From Rachycentron canadum (lineage: Eukaryota > Chordata > Actinopteri > Carangiformes > Rachycentridae): a stretch of 64,000 bases of DNA. Below the pieces are notes generated by a model. The model made no database searches. It saw nothing but the letters and a program-made list of their open reading frames with translations, and was not told the origin of the DNA. Both the position numbers and the translations under genes were made by a program. The DNA is taken from assembly GCA_038496675.1 (NCBI GenBank), contig CM076663.1, forward strand, positions 18,199,290 through 18,263,289, written 5' to 3'. Below are positions 45,911-58,920 of this stretch, piece by piece. Position 1 is the stretch's first letter. The number at the start of each line of letters is the position of its first letter.

Positions 45911-46405
45911 TTTCTACTATTAACTCTCAGTTGATATACAAGTGCAGTCTGTGTATAAAGATTCCTCTGAGTGATGGAGCAGCACCAAATGTGTATTAAT
46001 CCACAGCTGAAAATATTTTCCCTGAAATAGAATTATTTAAAATGATATGAAACTGTACTTTTGTTGACTGTCAAATTTTTACCTTCCATAGAAAGTGGTG
46101 ATATGTGGATCACAGTTATATGCACAGGCACTGCTGATACACTGCAGATCAGGGGGTAGTGCCATAAAAATTTATTCACTTCACTTTCATATCATTTTTT
46201 TCATCAGACATTAATTTGACTGTGTCTGGGCTGCTGAACTCATATATTTATATTATTATTTTTATTACATATTATATATGTTTTCTATATAGTTTTTGTT
46301 CAGGAAGTGCCAATCAAAATTCCAGTCTAAGTGAATTGTGGAAGTGTTAGACTGTGTTCAGGCTATTGTGGAAATAACTGTTGCTATACTCATGTCACCA
46401 ATAAT

Positions 46406-46879
46406 CCATTTACCACTTTATTAGTTGCACCTGTTCAACTGCTTGTTAACGCAAATATCTAATCAGCCAATCACACAGCAGCAAATCAGTGCATCAAAAC
46501 GGGGAAGAAAGGTGATTTAAGTGACTTTGATCGGGCATGGTTGTTGGTGCCAGACAGGCTGGTCTGAGTATTTCAGAAACTGTTGATTTATTGGGATTTT
46601 TACACGCAACCATGTCTCGGGTTCACAGAGAAAGGTCTGAAAAAGAGAAAATATCTGGGCAAAAATGCCTTGTTGATGCCAGAGGTCAGAGGAGAATGGC
46701 CAGACTGGTTCAAGCTGATAGAAAAGCAACAGTAACTCAAATAACTACTTGTTACAACTGAGGGCGAGCATCTCTGAACGCACAACACATTGAACCCTGA
46801 AGCAGACCACAATGGGTGCCACTCCTGTCAGCTCACCAAAATTGAACAATATAAGACTGGAAAAACATTTGGAGGACAT
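46406..46879 (+). mobile_element. 5' half of a Tc1-like transposon (family A)
   Basis: It starts TTACCACTTTATTAGTTGCA, the complement of the family A terminus. A frame at 46,537-46,761 still reads MVVGARQAGLSISETVDLLG and GQRRMARLVQADRKATVTQI, the paired-like HTH part of a Tc1 transposase. The frame then stops, and the element is cut off near the first catalytic block. Confidence 0.9.
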
Positions 46880-49800
46880 TATTGGTTTTGGTCATGAGAT
46901 TTATTGATTATACAATATAAAAATATTAAAAAAAAAAAAAAATCCCATCCTATCCTTTTTCATATTATTCAAATATGGGGGGAAAAAAATCGTTATTGGT
47001 GCTATGACATTACCTTCATCCAGCTGAGCCTCTTCCATGTCAAGTCAGTGAAAAAGAGCCAGACAAAACCAAATAAACACACAACACCTGTCGTGTGTTA
47101 TTATCTGTGTGTTGTTGCTATTACTAATTATTTAGCCTCATGCAGTCTGATTTTACTGAACATATGAACTGGACCACAGCTCATTGTCTGACTGTTAGAC
47201 CTGCCCCCTCACAGACTGTTCATATATATGAGGATTGTGATGAGATGATGCATCAAGCTGCTTCTGCACAGCAACATTAGTGAGGAAAGAAATGCGTTCG
47301 GTCTCCTCCTTCCTCTGTAAATTTCATTTGTGTGAATTATTGAAGTGATTGCTCCAGAAAACATTCAACACTGATCTCTCCATACACACCACCCTCTGCC
47401 TCATTTCTGTCCTTGCTGCTGTTAGGTTTAACTGTTATTAACATAACTCTAATGGACCTTTACTTGTTTGCCCTGGCTGAGCAATGGATTATAACTCTAA
47501 TTTTATTATTGCAAAATTGCATGACTCACTTAGACATTCTCTCATTGCATTGCCACTGATTACAGCAGACTCTTATTCGTCACGTCCTTCACACCCATCC
47601 ATGTACCTGCACTTGCCAGGAGCAATAAAGATACCCTGGTGTGTTAACTCCCTGAGAGGCTGCCTCATTCACCTCGGGCTGATGTCGCCGAACATAAGCA
47701 AAAAAGCAGAAAAGTGCAGTTTGAGATGAACCTTCACACTTTGATTCTCAGCGTTTCCCTTAGCTCAGACTTACTATTTAAACGCCTTAACATGCAGTAC
47801 CCCCCAGGTAAAAAAATCGCCTCATTTCCCACTGTCTGACAGTATCATATACTGCGTATCGCCTTGTTCCAGCTCCAGCTATATTATGTTTAGTGAAACA
47901 TTCAAAACATGCGCTCTGTGTTTTTATTGTTCTGTCAAGTGAAAATATTCCACGTCTCATGGATTTAATTTACATTTCTCCAAAATTCAGTCTGACACGT
48001 TTGGTATCTGGATCATTTTGCATCTGAACTAGAATTTAAAATGAATTTCTGTCATTTTTGAACAATGCTTACATGCACAGCACACGTTTGTAATGACCAA
48101 TTCTGGTTTTAAACATATAACTAACATCCAGGCTATAATACATTCTGATCTATAATTAATTATATATTTAATTAATGAAGTTGAAGCTGAATTTGTGTAC
48201 TATGTGTCTGGGAAATTATACAAAGATGCCATGTAGATGATAAATAATTCAAATGCACTTACAACAGCTCAAGGAAATGGAGCTCTGTGCAAGAGGCAAT
48301 TTGAAAGGACACAGTTTTCAAGTGAAGATTTGCTTTTTAAAGTGTAACTTACTTGGCCTGGTGTAAGCACAAGCTGTAACAAGTGACTGTTTAAGCAAAT
48401 ATGCTGGCAAAACTCATTATAGCAGCAAATATAGTTGGTATCTTAAAGTATCTGGTCAGATGCATTTTAAACAATTTATATACTCAGCAATAATTTATAA
48501 TCCATTTAACGTGGTTTTACCACATAGAAAGAGAAAAAAATGGAAAATGGAAGCACAACTATAATCTCTTAGTTAAGAATACTAGCGAAATTTACATTGG
48601 AGATTTAGTCACGTTTGAGCCTTGGTCAGGCCCAGAGTCAAGAGTTTGTTTGCTGATTCAGATTCAGATAAACCTGAAACGGCAACTAGAAGATGTATCA
48701 GAGCAGTTAGCGTACTTAGCATCTTGTATTTGTATTTTGTATTTGTTTCTTAGCTTGTAACCGGCAGTGGCTGACACAGTGTTAGTCATTGCGCTAACGA
48801 AAACAAGCAACAGCTTTTCTCACTTCTGCGGCTCCAACCTTTGGAGGCTGGATTTGATGATTGTGTCACAGTGGCGTGACTAAGCTGTGCCATTTCGAAG
48901 GTTCCATCAAATGCAGCAGAAAAGAGAGAAGAGCAAAGATGCATTCTTCTCTTCCAGGGCACACAAAGGCTCTAATTGTTGGATCATTTATGACCCAAAC
49001 TATGCCAAGATTTATTGCACTATGCTATTGAAAATAGTATTGCAGCAAACACTGCAGAGTGCCCAGGGATTACACTTTCAAATGTAAGTACTAGGTTTCA
49101 GTTCAGTGGTTACATGTGGTTGAGTTGCTTGGAGACAGTAACAATGCTTTGTGACGCAACAGAAAGGATCCTCAATAAGCCAGACCGCCTCGTTTCAGTT
49201 TGGACTTCATGGTCTACAATTTCTATGTATCTTCTTGGACTGCATCCTCTGAAGGTTGTGGACACAGCTAAGGTTTCAGGTTGATTTTGCCCCACCCCAC
49301 CATCACCGCAAGTTGACCGGATTGGTTCCTGATGTGACGTATTGAATCCCTTTGGTTCATTAAAGTTCAAGTAGGAAATACTCCGCCATGACATTCACTG
49401 CTTATTTCACTCGTGTCTTGTATTTTGTACAGAACACCACATGGAAATATGCGTACTTGATTTTCATCAAAGGTCGTTATTTAACAATAACTATGCGAAT
49501 TAACAATATAAAAAAATGTAATGGTACATTTAGACTGATTTACGATTGGATAAATATGGTTTTGTGGATGATGAAATCGTATCTCTATATTTGAAACAAT
49601 GAGCGAGCTTTGTCTTTCAATTTATGAACAGAGATAGCTCAGCGGTGTTAATGACAATAAACAGAAGAACAGAGTTGCTGCCGATTAAACTTTATGATCA
49701 TACTATTTTGAGCTCATCACTTTAAAAACTCTCTGTTTGGACAAATGCATGAATATGGTAATGAAATGAATAAATATATATAACACACACAATATGAGGT

Positions 49801-49937
49801 ATAGGGCCACAGTTTGTACAAGCCAATTGCTTTTCCCAGCTCAGTATCTGCCAGCTGATGATTTTCAGATTGGAAAAGTCCCTGTTGCAGCAAAACCAAA
49901 CACAGGTAAAGGTAACTGCAGCTCCAGCCTCCCCAGA
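46880..49937. other. gene-free stretch
   Basis: AT-rich with no recognised exon, RNA gene or mobile element. A weak open frame at 49,110-49,394 has no family resemblance. Confidence 0.5.
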
Positions 49938-50233
49938 AAATTGGTTTTGATGTTTATTCTCAAATGGAAAAATCTCCCAACCATTTTGCATGCAGTGGAA
50001 TGTTTTTTTTTTTTTTTTTCAAGCACTTCGACTGATAGCAAGGTGGACAGAATGTAAAGCAGCTCAGATTATTGATGTGTGTTGTCAGGCACGTCTTCTG
50101 TCCAAAATGAGACGTCTGCTTCATTAATCATTAACAAAGCGGAAGATGTGGGATGCTTCTGATGAAATGAAATGGGAAGTCGATTTGCACGTTTGTCAAC
50201 ACAATATACATGTTCCCATGTATATTGTAATGT
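49938..50233 (+). repeat. left copy of a diverged tandem duplication
   Basis: Starting near CCATTTTGCATGCAG (49,981-49,995), the order of short matching blocks equals that at 50,672-50,900: AGAATGTAAA, TTGATGTG/TTAATGTG, GTTGTCA/TTTGTCA, CATTAATCAT, GAAATGAAAT and TTTGTCAACA. Confidence 0.75.
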
Positions 50234-50605
50234 NNNNNNNNNNNNNNNNNNNNNNNNNNNNNNNNNNNNNNNNNNNNNNNNNNNNNNNNNNNNNNNNNNN
50301 NNNNNNNNNNNNNNNNNNNNNNNNNNNNNNNNNNNNNNNNNNNNNNNNNNNNNNNNNNNNNNNNNNNNNNNNNNNNNNNNNNNNNNNNNNNNNNNNNNNN
50401 NNNNNNNNNNNNNNNNNNNNNNNNNNNNNNNNNNNNNNNNNNNNNNNNNNNNNNNNNNNNNNNNNNNNNNNNNNNNNNNNNNNNNNNNNNNNNNNNNNNN
50501 NNNNNNNNNNNNNNNNNNNNNNNNNNNNNNNNNNNNNNNNNNNNNNNNNNNNNNNNNNNNNNNNNNNNNNNNNNNNNNNNNNNNNNNNNNNNNNNNNNNN
50601 NNNNN
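50234..50605. other. assembly gap (372 N)
   Basis: A run of N. Any open frame drawn through it is meaningless. Confidence 1.
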
Positions 50606-50635
50606 TGTATAAGAGACAGCCCCCCCCCCCCCCCC
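50606..50635 (-). other. Tn5 mosaic-end adapter remnant plus C16
   Basis: TGTATAAGAGACAG at 50,606-50,619 is the last 14 bases of the 19-base Tn5 mosaic end used in tagmentation libraries. It directly abuts the N run, and 16 C follow. This is almost surely not genomic. Confidence 0.9.
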
Positions 50636-50639
50636 AGTT

Positions 50640-50910
50640 TCCTATGTTTTTATCTCTGTGTGGTGATGAGGCCATTTTGCATGCAGGCAAATGTTATATT
50701 TTTTTTCCTGCACTTATAGATAAATCCAGCCAGGAAAAGAATGTAAAACAGGCCTCAGTATTAATGTGTTTTGTCAAGGAAGTTTTCCATCCAAGGCAAT
50801 GTGTGTCCCATTAATCATGAGCACTGGGGAGGGTGAGGGAATCCTCGAATGAAATAAACCAGGCCATTTGCATTTTTGTCAACATAAATATGTCATATGC
50901 CATGATGCTG
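50640..50910 (+). repeat. right copy of a diverged tandem duplication
   Basis: CCATTTTGCATGCAG at 50,672-50,686 is identical to the left copy, and the following blocks keep the same order and near-equal spacing for about 230 bases. Overall identity is moderate. Confidence 0.75.
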
Positions 50911-51940
50911 ATGCTTTTTAAAGTTTTTGATCATAAACTTTTCTTTAGAGCAGTTTATAACCATTTTCCTTTTCCTCCTAGATGTGAAAATATGAGCCAC
51001 AAAAAGAGATCAGAGGCCAAGGCAGTCTACTGAGGAATGACTACACATTGAAACAAGTAGCCTACAGTGTGGAAGAGTACTCCAAGGATTTCAGAGACTT
51101 GGCACACAAGTAGGAGACATGTTTGAAAGCATGTTTCCAAGTGCAGACATCCTATTCAACTGCATGGCACCATTATGCTCTCTGTGTTTAATTTCTGACA
51201 ATCTTCATTCAGACATCAGGCGGGGATGACAGATCTGTCACTACAGTACATCAGCAGGGTTGATTTTTCTCCGTATTGAGTGGTTTCTCTATCAGCATGT
51301 CAGTCAGAGCCACTGAGGAGTTCAGTCTGCCTATGATGTTGTTCCAGATCCACTTCTGCATTTGGAAAAAAAATTCACTTCTGTCAAGAAGAACATGAAA
51401 AGCACTGTCCTCTCCAGAGATTGACAGCATTGGTTGTTTGTTCATACTTAAAAGATCCTATGTTTATGTTCAGTAGCGGGGCACAGCAGGAAGTGGTGTG
51501 ATGCCCTTGTAGTGGATTGAAAATGAAGGGTCGATGGTGCAAAATGTTTGTTGCAAAAAGAAGTGGTTTGCCAATCATGGTCTTGTGAGTCAAAGTCAGT
51601 CAGTAATGGTTTCCTTTAACCATGATTCTTCCCTAGAACATAAAGAGCAAGAGTTCTTGCTGTGTAAGTATGTTTTGTTGTCAGAAAGCTGACTCTTCCC
51701 AACAGAGTCGATCAGCCCAGTGACCATATTAGCAGATGTGCAGGGAATTGATATGTATTGTTGATCAATACCGATGATTGGATGATTGTATGTCTGTGTG
51801 CTGACATTTATAGCTTTCACTGCTCACTTTCCAGCCTGTGCTCTGTTCTGAGCAGAGAACAGAGCACGGAGAGCACAGAGAACTACCTGCCCCTGATGAT
51901 CCCAACCATTTTCTCCTAACCTACAGAGCTAGCGCTCCAC
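50911..51940. other. gene-free stretch with one strong hairpin
   Basis: Nothing coding is recognised. A perfect 12-base inverted repeat with a 6-base loop lies at 51,838-51,867 (arms GTGCTCTGTTCT and AGAACAGAGCAC). Confidence 0.5.
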
Positions 51941-51947
51941 AATAGAT

Positions 51948-51948
<1 letters not shown>

Positions 51949-51987
<39 letters not shown>

Positions 51988-52057
51988 TATATACATACAC
52001 ACACACATATATATACATACACATATACATACATACATATATATGTATATATATGTA
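51949..52057. repeat. (AT)n/(AC)n/(ATAC)n compound microsatellite
   Basis: About 12 AT units pass into AC runs and then mixed ATAC/ATAT units. Confidence 0.95.
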
Positions 52058-52299
52058 TGATATTTTATGTTAACATTAAAATCATGAAATATGAAAGGGT
52101 CAACAATACCGCTGAATCCACTGAGACTCAACAATCCAATAATCTTGCATCAGTGTGCATCTTTCAGACATGTTGAGCTCCTTAATGTTTAATGTTTTTA
52201 GCTATGGTTGAGGTATGACTCTAGTTGGTTAATATTCCAGTTTGATGATGGACGAACCGAATGACAATTACTTAACTCACACCACTATGAGAGTGATAT

Positions 52300-52750
52300 T
52301 TCTAGTTCTTACAGAAATATCTCATCAGCTACAGTGCTCACAAAACCTTGTCCAGACATTTATGTCCACCAGGATTCATTTTAATCACTTTGGTGATCCG
52401 TTAATATGTCATCTGTTTCCATCATCGGCTCAAAGTTTCAATTTTTCCAATCATTTTTTACCACATTAACCTGAGCATTAAAATGAATCAGATCAAATTA
52501 CAGCAGATTTTGCTGTAATTTGACACACATTAGCTTTAGATGCACACAATATGTAAAATGCAAAAAAAATACATAAGCCAGGTGCCTGGGGTCAGCCCTC
52601 ACACACATGCTTTTTAAATGATAATAATAATAAAAATAATATGATAAAAAAAAAAAATGCCTGCTAAACATCTGCATGTTAGCACTGTTATTATGTGCTT
52701 GTTAGCGTGGTGATCAAAGAGCTGCTAGCATAACTGCAGACTTGTTACAC
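52300..52750 (-). repeat. teleost dispersed repeat (family C)
   Basis: It contains TTGTCCAGACATTTATGTCC and TTTAATCACTTTGGTGATCC, then GCCTGCTAAACATCTGCATG and TTAGCACTGTTATTATGTGC. These phrases occur together in a common fish repeat. A diverged piece in the other direction is at 57.82 kb. Confidence 0.6.
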
Positions 52751-54500
52751 TGATATTGGCTCAAACCACCTCCTCCATTTCTAATACTATATACCAACTG
52801 AGAATCAGCAGCTTCTGTGATCATTCATGTTGTATTTGCATTGATCCATTGAAATAAGTTGGAGAGCAGCTGTCTGGCAAGAGTTGGCAGTGGAATAAAA
52901 GCTTTATCTGTTTGAGCAAATACAATAATTCAGCCTTCATTGTGGGGAAAATTAGGGCATTAATAATACATTTTAAAATAATCTACATTTGCTTCTTTAA
53001 TCATATAGTTCCACCTGACTGATTTATACTCTTTAATCAATTTGAATGGCCCATGCTTTATTAATATTCAGCTGCTACACTTCCTCCAGATGTTTCACAA
53101 CAAAGGACTTCCAGGGAAGTGACAGCTGAGCTGTTTTTTTTTTTAACATGAAACACATGAAAGAAGTGTTCAGTTTGTATTATTGGCAACAGCAACAACA
53201 AATTGGCATGGCAACTGGAACAGTTAAGAAACCTGTTTTATTAAATATATATCAGAGCAATTTTAAAATAAAGGCTAATGATTTCTAATATATGAAAAAC
53301 TCTTTCAGTATTTATAGTTTTCAGTTTCAGTACAACCACCTCTCAATGGTATTCACATGAACCAAACTGCCAATTAAAATGACTGACTCCCTGTTACTTA
53401 TGGATGTGTAGCAGTGATGTAGATATGTGTCTCTGTGGAAAAGCTCTTGAGCCAAGTTGCAGTATTTTGCATGCTGTTAACTAGCGTCCTCATTATGCGA
53501 ATGTGGCATAACGTGTGTGCCAGTAACAGAGGAGGGAGGGATGGAGAAGACAGTGTCGATGCTTGTGTAGGAGGAGATATTTTCTTACAGTGTTTTCACA
53601 AATTGTACTGGTTCCCAAGAGAAATTGATGAAATCCATACAACAGTTTGAGAGTGGGGATTTTGACATACATTATTCTGACTATATGTTTTGAGAATTAA
53701 CGGCTAAATATTTGTTTGTTGAGTTATTAATTTAGATTAATGGCTCTACAGTGAAATAAAAATCACAGATGCTGTTTTTATAGTCTCATTCAAAATAGAC
53801 GACATGAAAGGACCCAAAAACTTTTTTAAAACTTTCAGAAGTTTATATATTCGGGAAGCCTATATGTGTGTAACAGATGGACTTTTTTGGCAGACCTTTC
53901 AGTTACAGTGTGTGGGATTAAGACAGGCTGCATTAAATAACCTGAACCTCCTCAGGAAGAACAGCCAGCTCTGCCCTGTCTAATCTATTGCCACACTGTT
54001 ATCGGACCACTGCAGGTTGTTAATAATGTGAACCCCTCCACCCCACCCCTCGTAGTCAGGACTGGGCCACCATGTGGACCGTTGGCTGGACTCGGAGCCT
54101 TCTGGCTGTGTCAGAAATCCACAGGCGGCTAGTTTGTTTCTGTATGTATCAGCACGGTGGCAGGGCTAGGATCAGTGCGCGGTGGAATCTGTCAGTAATA
54201 AAATCAGTCGAGGTCTAATGAACAGTGCATTAACATTCAGTATGACATCTGTTGACCTTTGTGGATCAACACAAATTGCTGTATATTATAGTGGAACATA
54301 AAGTCATCAAATGCCGATAAAAGAAAGCTTGTAATCTAGGAAACAAAATCTACTCCTAAATATTTTCTGGTCTGATGTTAAACACAGAAAGAAAAATCAA
54401 CAAACCCCTGACCTATGAAATTAGTTTGATGTTCCGCCTCAAACCATGCTAAAGACAGTTTCACAGGTTCAGCACCATATTCTAAAAAGGCAAGTACAAT
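52751..54500. other. gene-free stretch
   Basis: No exon, RNA gene or element recognised. Confidence 0.5.
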
Positions 54501-54504
54501 TCCT

Positions 54505-54840
54505 GTAATAAAGAAGCTTTTAAGTTTTGCTATTTCTACATAGCTAATGTTAACATTAACTGCTGTTTACTTAGCAGTCTGAAAGAAACATTGTGAGTTC
54601 AACATCAAACGTCATTCCTTTATTCACCAAGTGCTGTGACCAGAGCTGGAAAACAATAATGTCAACTATTGTCTCTATTTTTTCTTCCACTGAAGTTAGG
54701 AAGCTAACCAGCTAGCCTTAGCCCATCTCATCCCTTTACAATAGCAGCTCAATTTAGCCTTAACCTGCTCTGCACAAAACTGAATAGCCCCTTTTTAATT
54801 GAAAGGGGCCCTACAATGTATGTCTTGTAATTTTCCAGAA
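54505..54840 (+). mobile_element. possible larger relative of the 31.3-kb MITE
   Basis: The left part (AAGTTTTGCTATTTCTACAT then AGCTAATGTTAACATTAACT) matches the inverted end of the 31.3-kb element. A matching right end was not found, so the element is truncated or the similarity is partial. Confidence 0.45.
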
Positions 54841-57814
54841 AGATCAACATCAAGGAGGGTTTATTGATGTGGCTAATGTCAGGGTCATGTAAATGTAAAT
54901 TCCAATAAAACAAAGAAATAACCGCTTACACAGGGATGTGTCAGAGGAATGTGGAAGAACCTTCACTGACGCAAAATAAAAAATACAAGATGCTTCATAA
55001 ACCTACACAAGCTCGCCACTATAACCCTAAAACCTTTTTGTGCTTACACATGTGAAATGTACAAAGCTACTCCAGGTAGTTGTTACTCAAAGTCCTGACA
55101 CATCAAAAACTGGCCTCAAATGGACACAATAAAGAACGATTCTGCCTCCCTGAAAGTCGACAAAGTTACAGCGTCAGTACTTTATGAAGATTAACTGTGA
55201 GGGAAACACTGACTGAAACCAGTGTAATCACTGCGTTAATCATTGTGCAGGTGTGTGCAATTTGGAAAGTGCACAACCAAAAGATCATGGCCGCTAATGA
55301 GCGTGATTACTGACAGACGCTATTTTTCCATCAAGGTGACGAACCAAATATTACACACAGACATCTGACTCTCCCTCTTCTACATAAGACAGTGTTGGCC
55401 TGTTTAAAATCTGAGGTTTCACATTCTTCTAGTTCGAGTTCAGGTTTACACAACACAACACAACACAACACAACAACTGGGCCACAAGCCTTTTCCTGGC
55501 ATAATGAATATAAATGATACAGTACAAAACAGGTAACTGAGGAAACAAAGGAAGCTGAATAAGACCTGATGCCGACGTATTGCTCACGAAATGGTGCACA
55601 AAAGAAAAGAGTAATGGCTGGAGATGTGGATGGATTATTGACCTTGTCTACTGGGCACAGACTCAGGGGCCTGAGGGTCTCAGGGGGGGCAAATGGGCCA
55701 GACTCTCTGTTGAAGTTACTGTTAAAATGTCTTTTTGGAAAGTCACAGGGTTCAGTTAAAAGACAAAAACAACACAAAGAGTTACAGAAGTACAAAGGCA
55801 CACAAAACACAAAGAGATGCAAAACAACTACAAATAGCACAATGAAGAGAAAACATTACCTGGACTTCAAGTAAGTTGAAAACTGTGCTTTATATTGTAC
55901 AATGTAGTATAGTGAGTCTATAGTATTAGTGAGATAGTGATAATTGTTAAAGTAATGTAAAAAAAAAAAAGACGATTTCTGTTCAAACTTTAAAGGTTAT
56001 TGCTGTGACTAAGTATGAGAAGCTGCTTCAGTCATAATTCACTGGCCTGGACCTGCTATAAGCCAGAGCCAGAGAAAATACAAATCCATGCAGGATGCCA
56101 CTGAAGGGTAAAATCATATGGAAAATCATACACTCTCTCCCTTCCTTAACTACTGTATTTTCATTGTCTGAATGATAATGACAAACTATGTTTCTCTGAC
56201 ACACACCTGGTTTTCAAGTTTGCAATTAGACATTGCATTTCAGACCTACTTTCATCTGTCTGCATAACCTCGGTGAATTCCTGTTGTAAATAAAGACAGA
56301 TGCACTTGAACGCTGAAAAGTCAGTCCTTCCTCAAACACGTCCTCATTCATCAGGAGGCCTGGTGACTCCACAGAGATGGAAGAATTTCAGCTGACAGCA
56401 GACTTTAAGAAACCATTCAGCCGTTTAATAACTACTCCACTGGATTGTTTTAAACTATGTTTGACATCTCACTACCTGGATGATTAATATGAATTTATAA
56501 AGACACCACCTAAGCCCCCCCCCTCCCACCAGGGGATGAGCCTGGAAGTCAAACTGTAGGGGGTCCAGAGAGGTCTCAGCACTGCTCCATTTCTCCTGGA
56601 CCATCCCAGACCCCTTCTAAGTGGAGTTGCATAGACTCAAATAATCAATGTTAATCTAATAAAGGGAAGACTCTGAGTATCATTTTGATTTCTTTATCTG
56701 ATTAGTCTCATTAGAGTGAGCACAACATTACAATCACAATTAAATGTCTCTCTGTCTTTAAACATGCGCAAGACCTTTAGATCAATTACATGAAGTCATT
56801 AGACAACCACGTCACTAGATTAGAAATCCCATAGATCACACTGATCCCCACTAATCTAATGTTGTGTTTGTGCTGCACACAGCTGCAGCTCGCTGCAGAT
56901 GTTCGATAGCTCTGTTTACATTACAAAGTTCATTTACTTTACAGTGTATTTTTCTGTAGTAACAGTGTCAATTCTCCTTCAGTTTTCCACTGGTGAAAAC
57001 ACAAAGGATGGAACAAATGGAGTTTATTTTTCTTCATCAATATTTTCTTTAAGGTGTATTTCTGATGGAACAACTAGTCTCTGAAATAAAAATGCAAAAT
57101 TCAAAAATGAATGTATATAAATGCAGATATTTATTAACAAGTGATATGAAATGAATGTTTAATGAGGCATTTCACTTGTGACTGACTTAAAACATAATAA
57201 AAAAAAATGTTCATGTTTGTCATTTCTCGCTTAAACTTTGAAGGAGAAGGAATAGGATTTGATTTCCAAATTTTTTTTTTATTATCTGTGAATACAGATG
57301 CAAAATTAAAGTACAAAAAGTCTAGTTGTTACAGAGTCACAAAAATATCAGCAAAACAACCGAACAATTTTGGAAAATGAAGATGCTATAACGCTGCCAA
57401 TAGATATGAAGAGTGATGATAAAGAAAGGATTCTGCACACACAACCACAGCACAATGTAGCCATGTGCAGTGGCTGCGCCTGAACAAAGATCATCTGTCA
57501 AAAACAAGAAAAGTGGTGTGTGCACTGTTGTCACACCGTCTCCCTGATCACTGAAGATTGTGATCAGTGGCTTTGTGAGGCTGCGTTTAGATTCAGTGCT
57601 ACATTGAGGCAATGGTCAGTAACATACTCATGATGCTGATGTTAAACAGAAACAACATTTATATTCATTTAACAACTATTAGGTCAAGTATTATACAAAA
57701 TATGACCTGATGACGACACGAGAAGAAAATTTCAGGGATCACAAGTGATCACAGTTAAAGGCAGGAATGTGTGAACTATGACAATCCAATAGTTGATGAT
57801 ACTCTAAATCAGAA
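54841..57814. other. gene-free stretch with small repeats
   Basis: An (AACAC)n run of about five units lies at 55,448-55,476 and a C-rich patch at about 56,514. Otherwise I see nothing recognisable. Confidence 0.5.
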
Positions 57815-57935
57815 CTGGCAACCTAATGGTGGCCAAAGTTATCAAAACCAGGAAGATAAATCATGTGGGAACCATGCAAAGTCTGTATCTGTAACCATGT
57901 GGTAGTTTTTGAGATGGTGATGGACTTGAACCCGC
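57815..57935 (+). repeat. diverged family C fragment
   Basis: GTGGCCAAAGTTATCAAAAC, then AATCATGTGGGAACCATGCA and GTAGTTTTTGAGATGGTGAT parallel the complement of the family C repeat. Confidence 0.45.
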
Positions 57936-58654
57936 ACCTAAAAATCAGATACATATTTAATCAACATGTCATGTCATATTTCATGTGGCTTTCAAACAGA
58001 ACATGATTTGCTCTGTGCTTGACACGCAGGTCAGCACAATGTTCAAGGCAAATAACAGAGGACAGAACAAACATAGGTGGGATTTTACAAATTTAGCAGG
58101 ATATATCACTATGAAGCGAGGAGCTGTGTTTAGAGACTATGATTGCCACCAACAAAGATGTATCTTTCCAGAGAAAAGAAACAAGTGTCATCGCTAACCC
58201 CACTAATAAGAAGAATGGGAGCAGCAAGTAAGAGACTAAGAGACTCAGAGCAGCTTGGAGAACTTACTTGCTTGTGTTGGCCACTGGTTTCATATCTACT
58301 TTCTGTTTATTTTCCGTGCTTGGCTGGGTGCCTCGTTTCTATTGGCAACACAAGCCATTGGAAACGATGGGTTTCAGAAGTGCGGCTATTGCTGTGTTCT
58401 GCCTGAAAGCTACTGGTTGTTGACATTAAACACAACCGCAAACACCTTCTCATCTGATGAAATACACAACTCAACTGATCTGCATGCTGTTTTTAACTTC
58501 ACATTCTGACCAAGCATCAAACTCTGAGGCTGAAAAATGAAGCCAACACAGATGTCCTCCTTCATGACAACTACACACGGGATGAATTTTTATATAACTC
58601 ACATGTTTGAGTTTTATTTTTATTTATTTATTTATTTTTTTACTTAGACTTAAA

Positions 58655-58920
58655 CTTATGTATAATTGAGGATTTTTCGATTTGAGAGACAAGTTAGTGA
58701 ATGTATGCTTGCCCCAAACTGGTACACACCAAAGGCTCCACACACCCCTCCTCTTTGCCCATTTCTGGATTAGCTGGAGGTTTGGGGGGCAGAGTGACAT
58801 TCTGCCAAGTTGCCGACAGCATGGCAGCCCACTCTGAGTTTCAAAACATCTCTTCAGAAACTTATGGGTGACATCACAGAGGCTACGTCCATCTTTATTT
58901 ACAGTCCATGATTCCGGCAA
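58655..58920 (-). repeat. family B repeat, 5' part, reverse copy
   Basis: In complement it starts CATGGACTGTAAATAAAGAT, then GTGATGTCACCCATAAGTTT and CTCAGAGTGGGCTGCCATGC, matching 28,198-28,300. Confidence 0.75.

Noticed and set aside
50146..50814. Open frame of about 220 codons across the gap
   Set aside because: Most of it is N translated as X; there is no real coding evidence.
58143..58509. Overlapping plus-strand frames of about 85 codons
   Set aside because: Two frames over the same DNA, no similarity and no partner exons.
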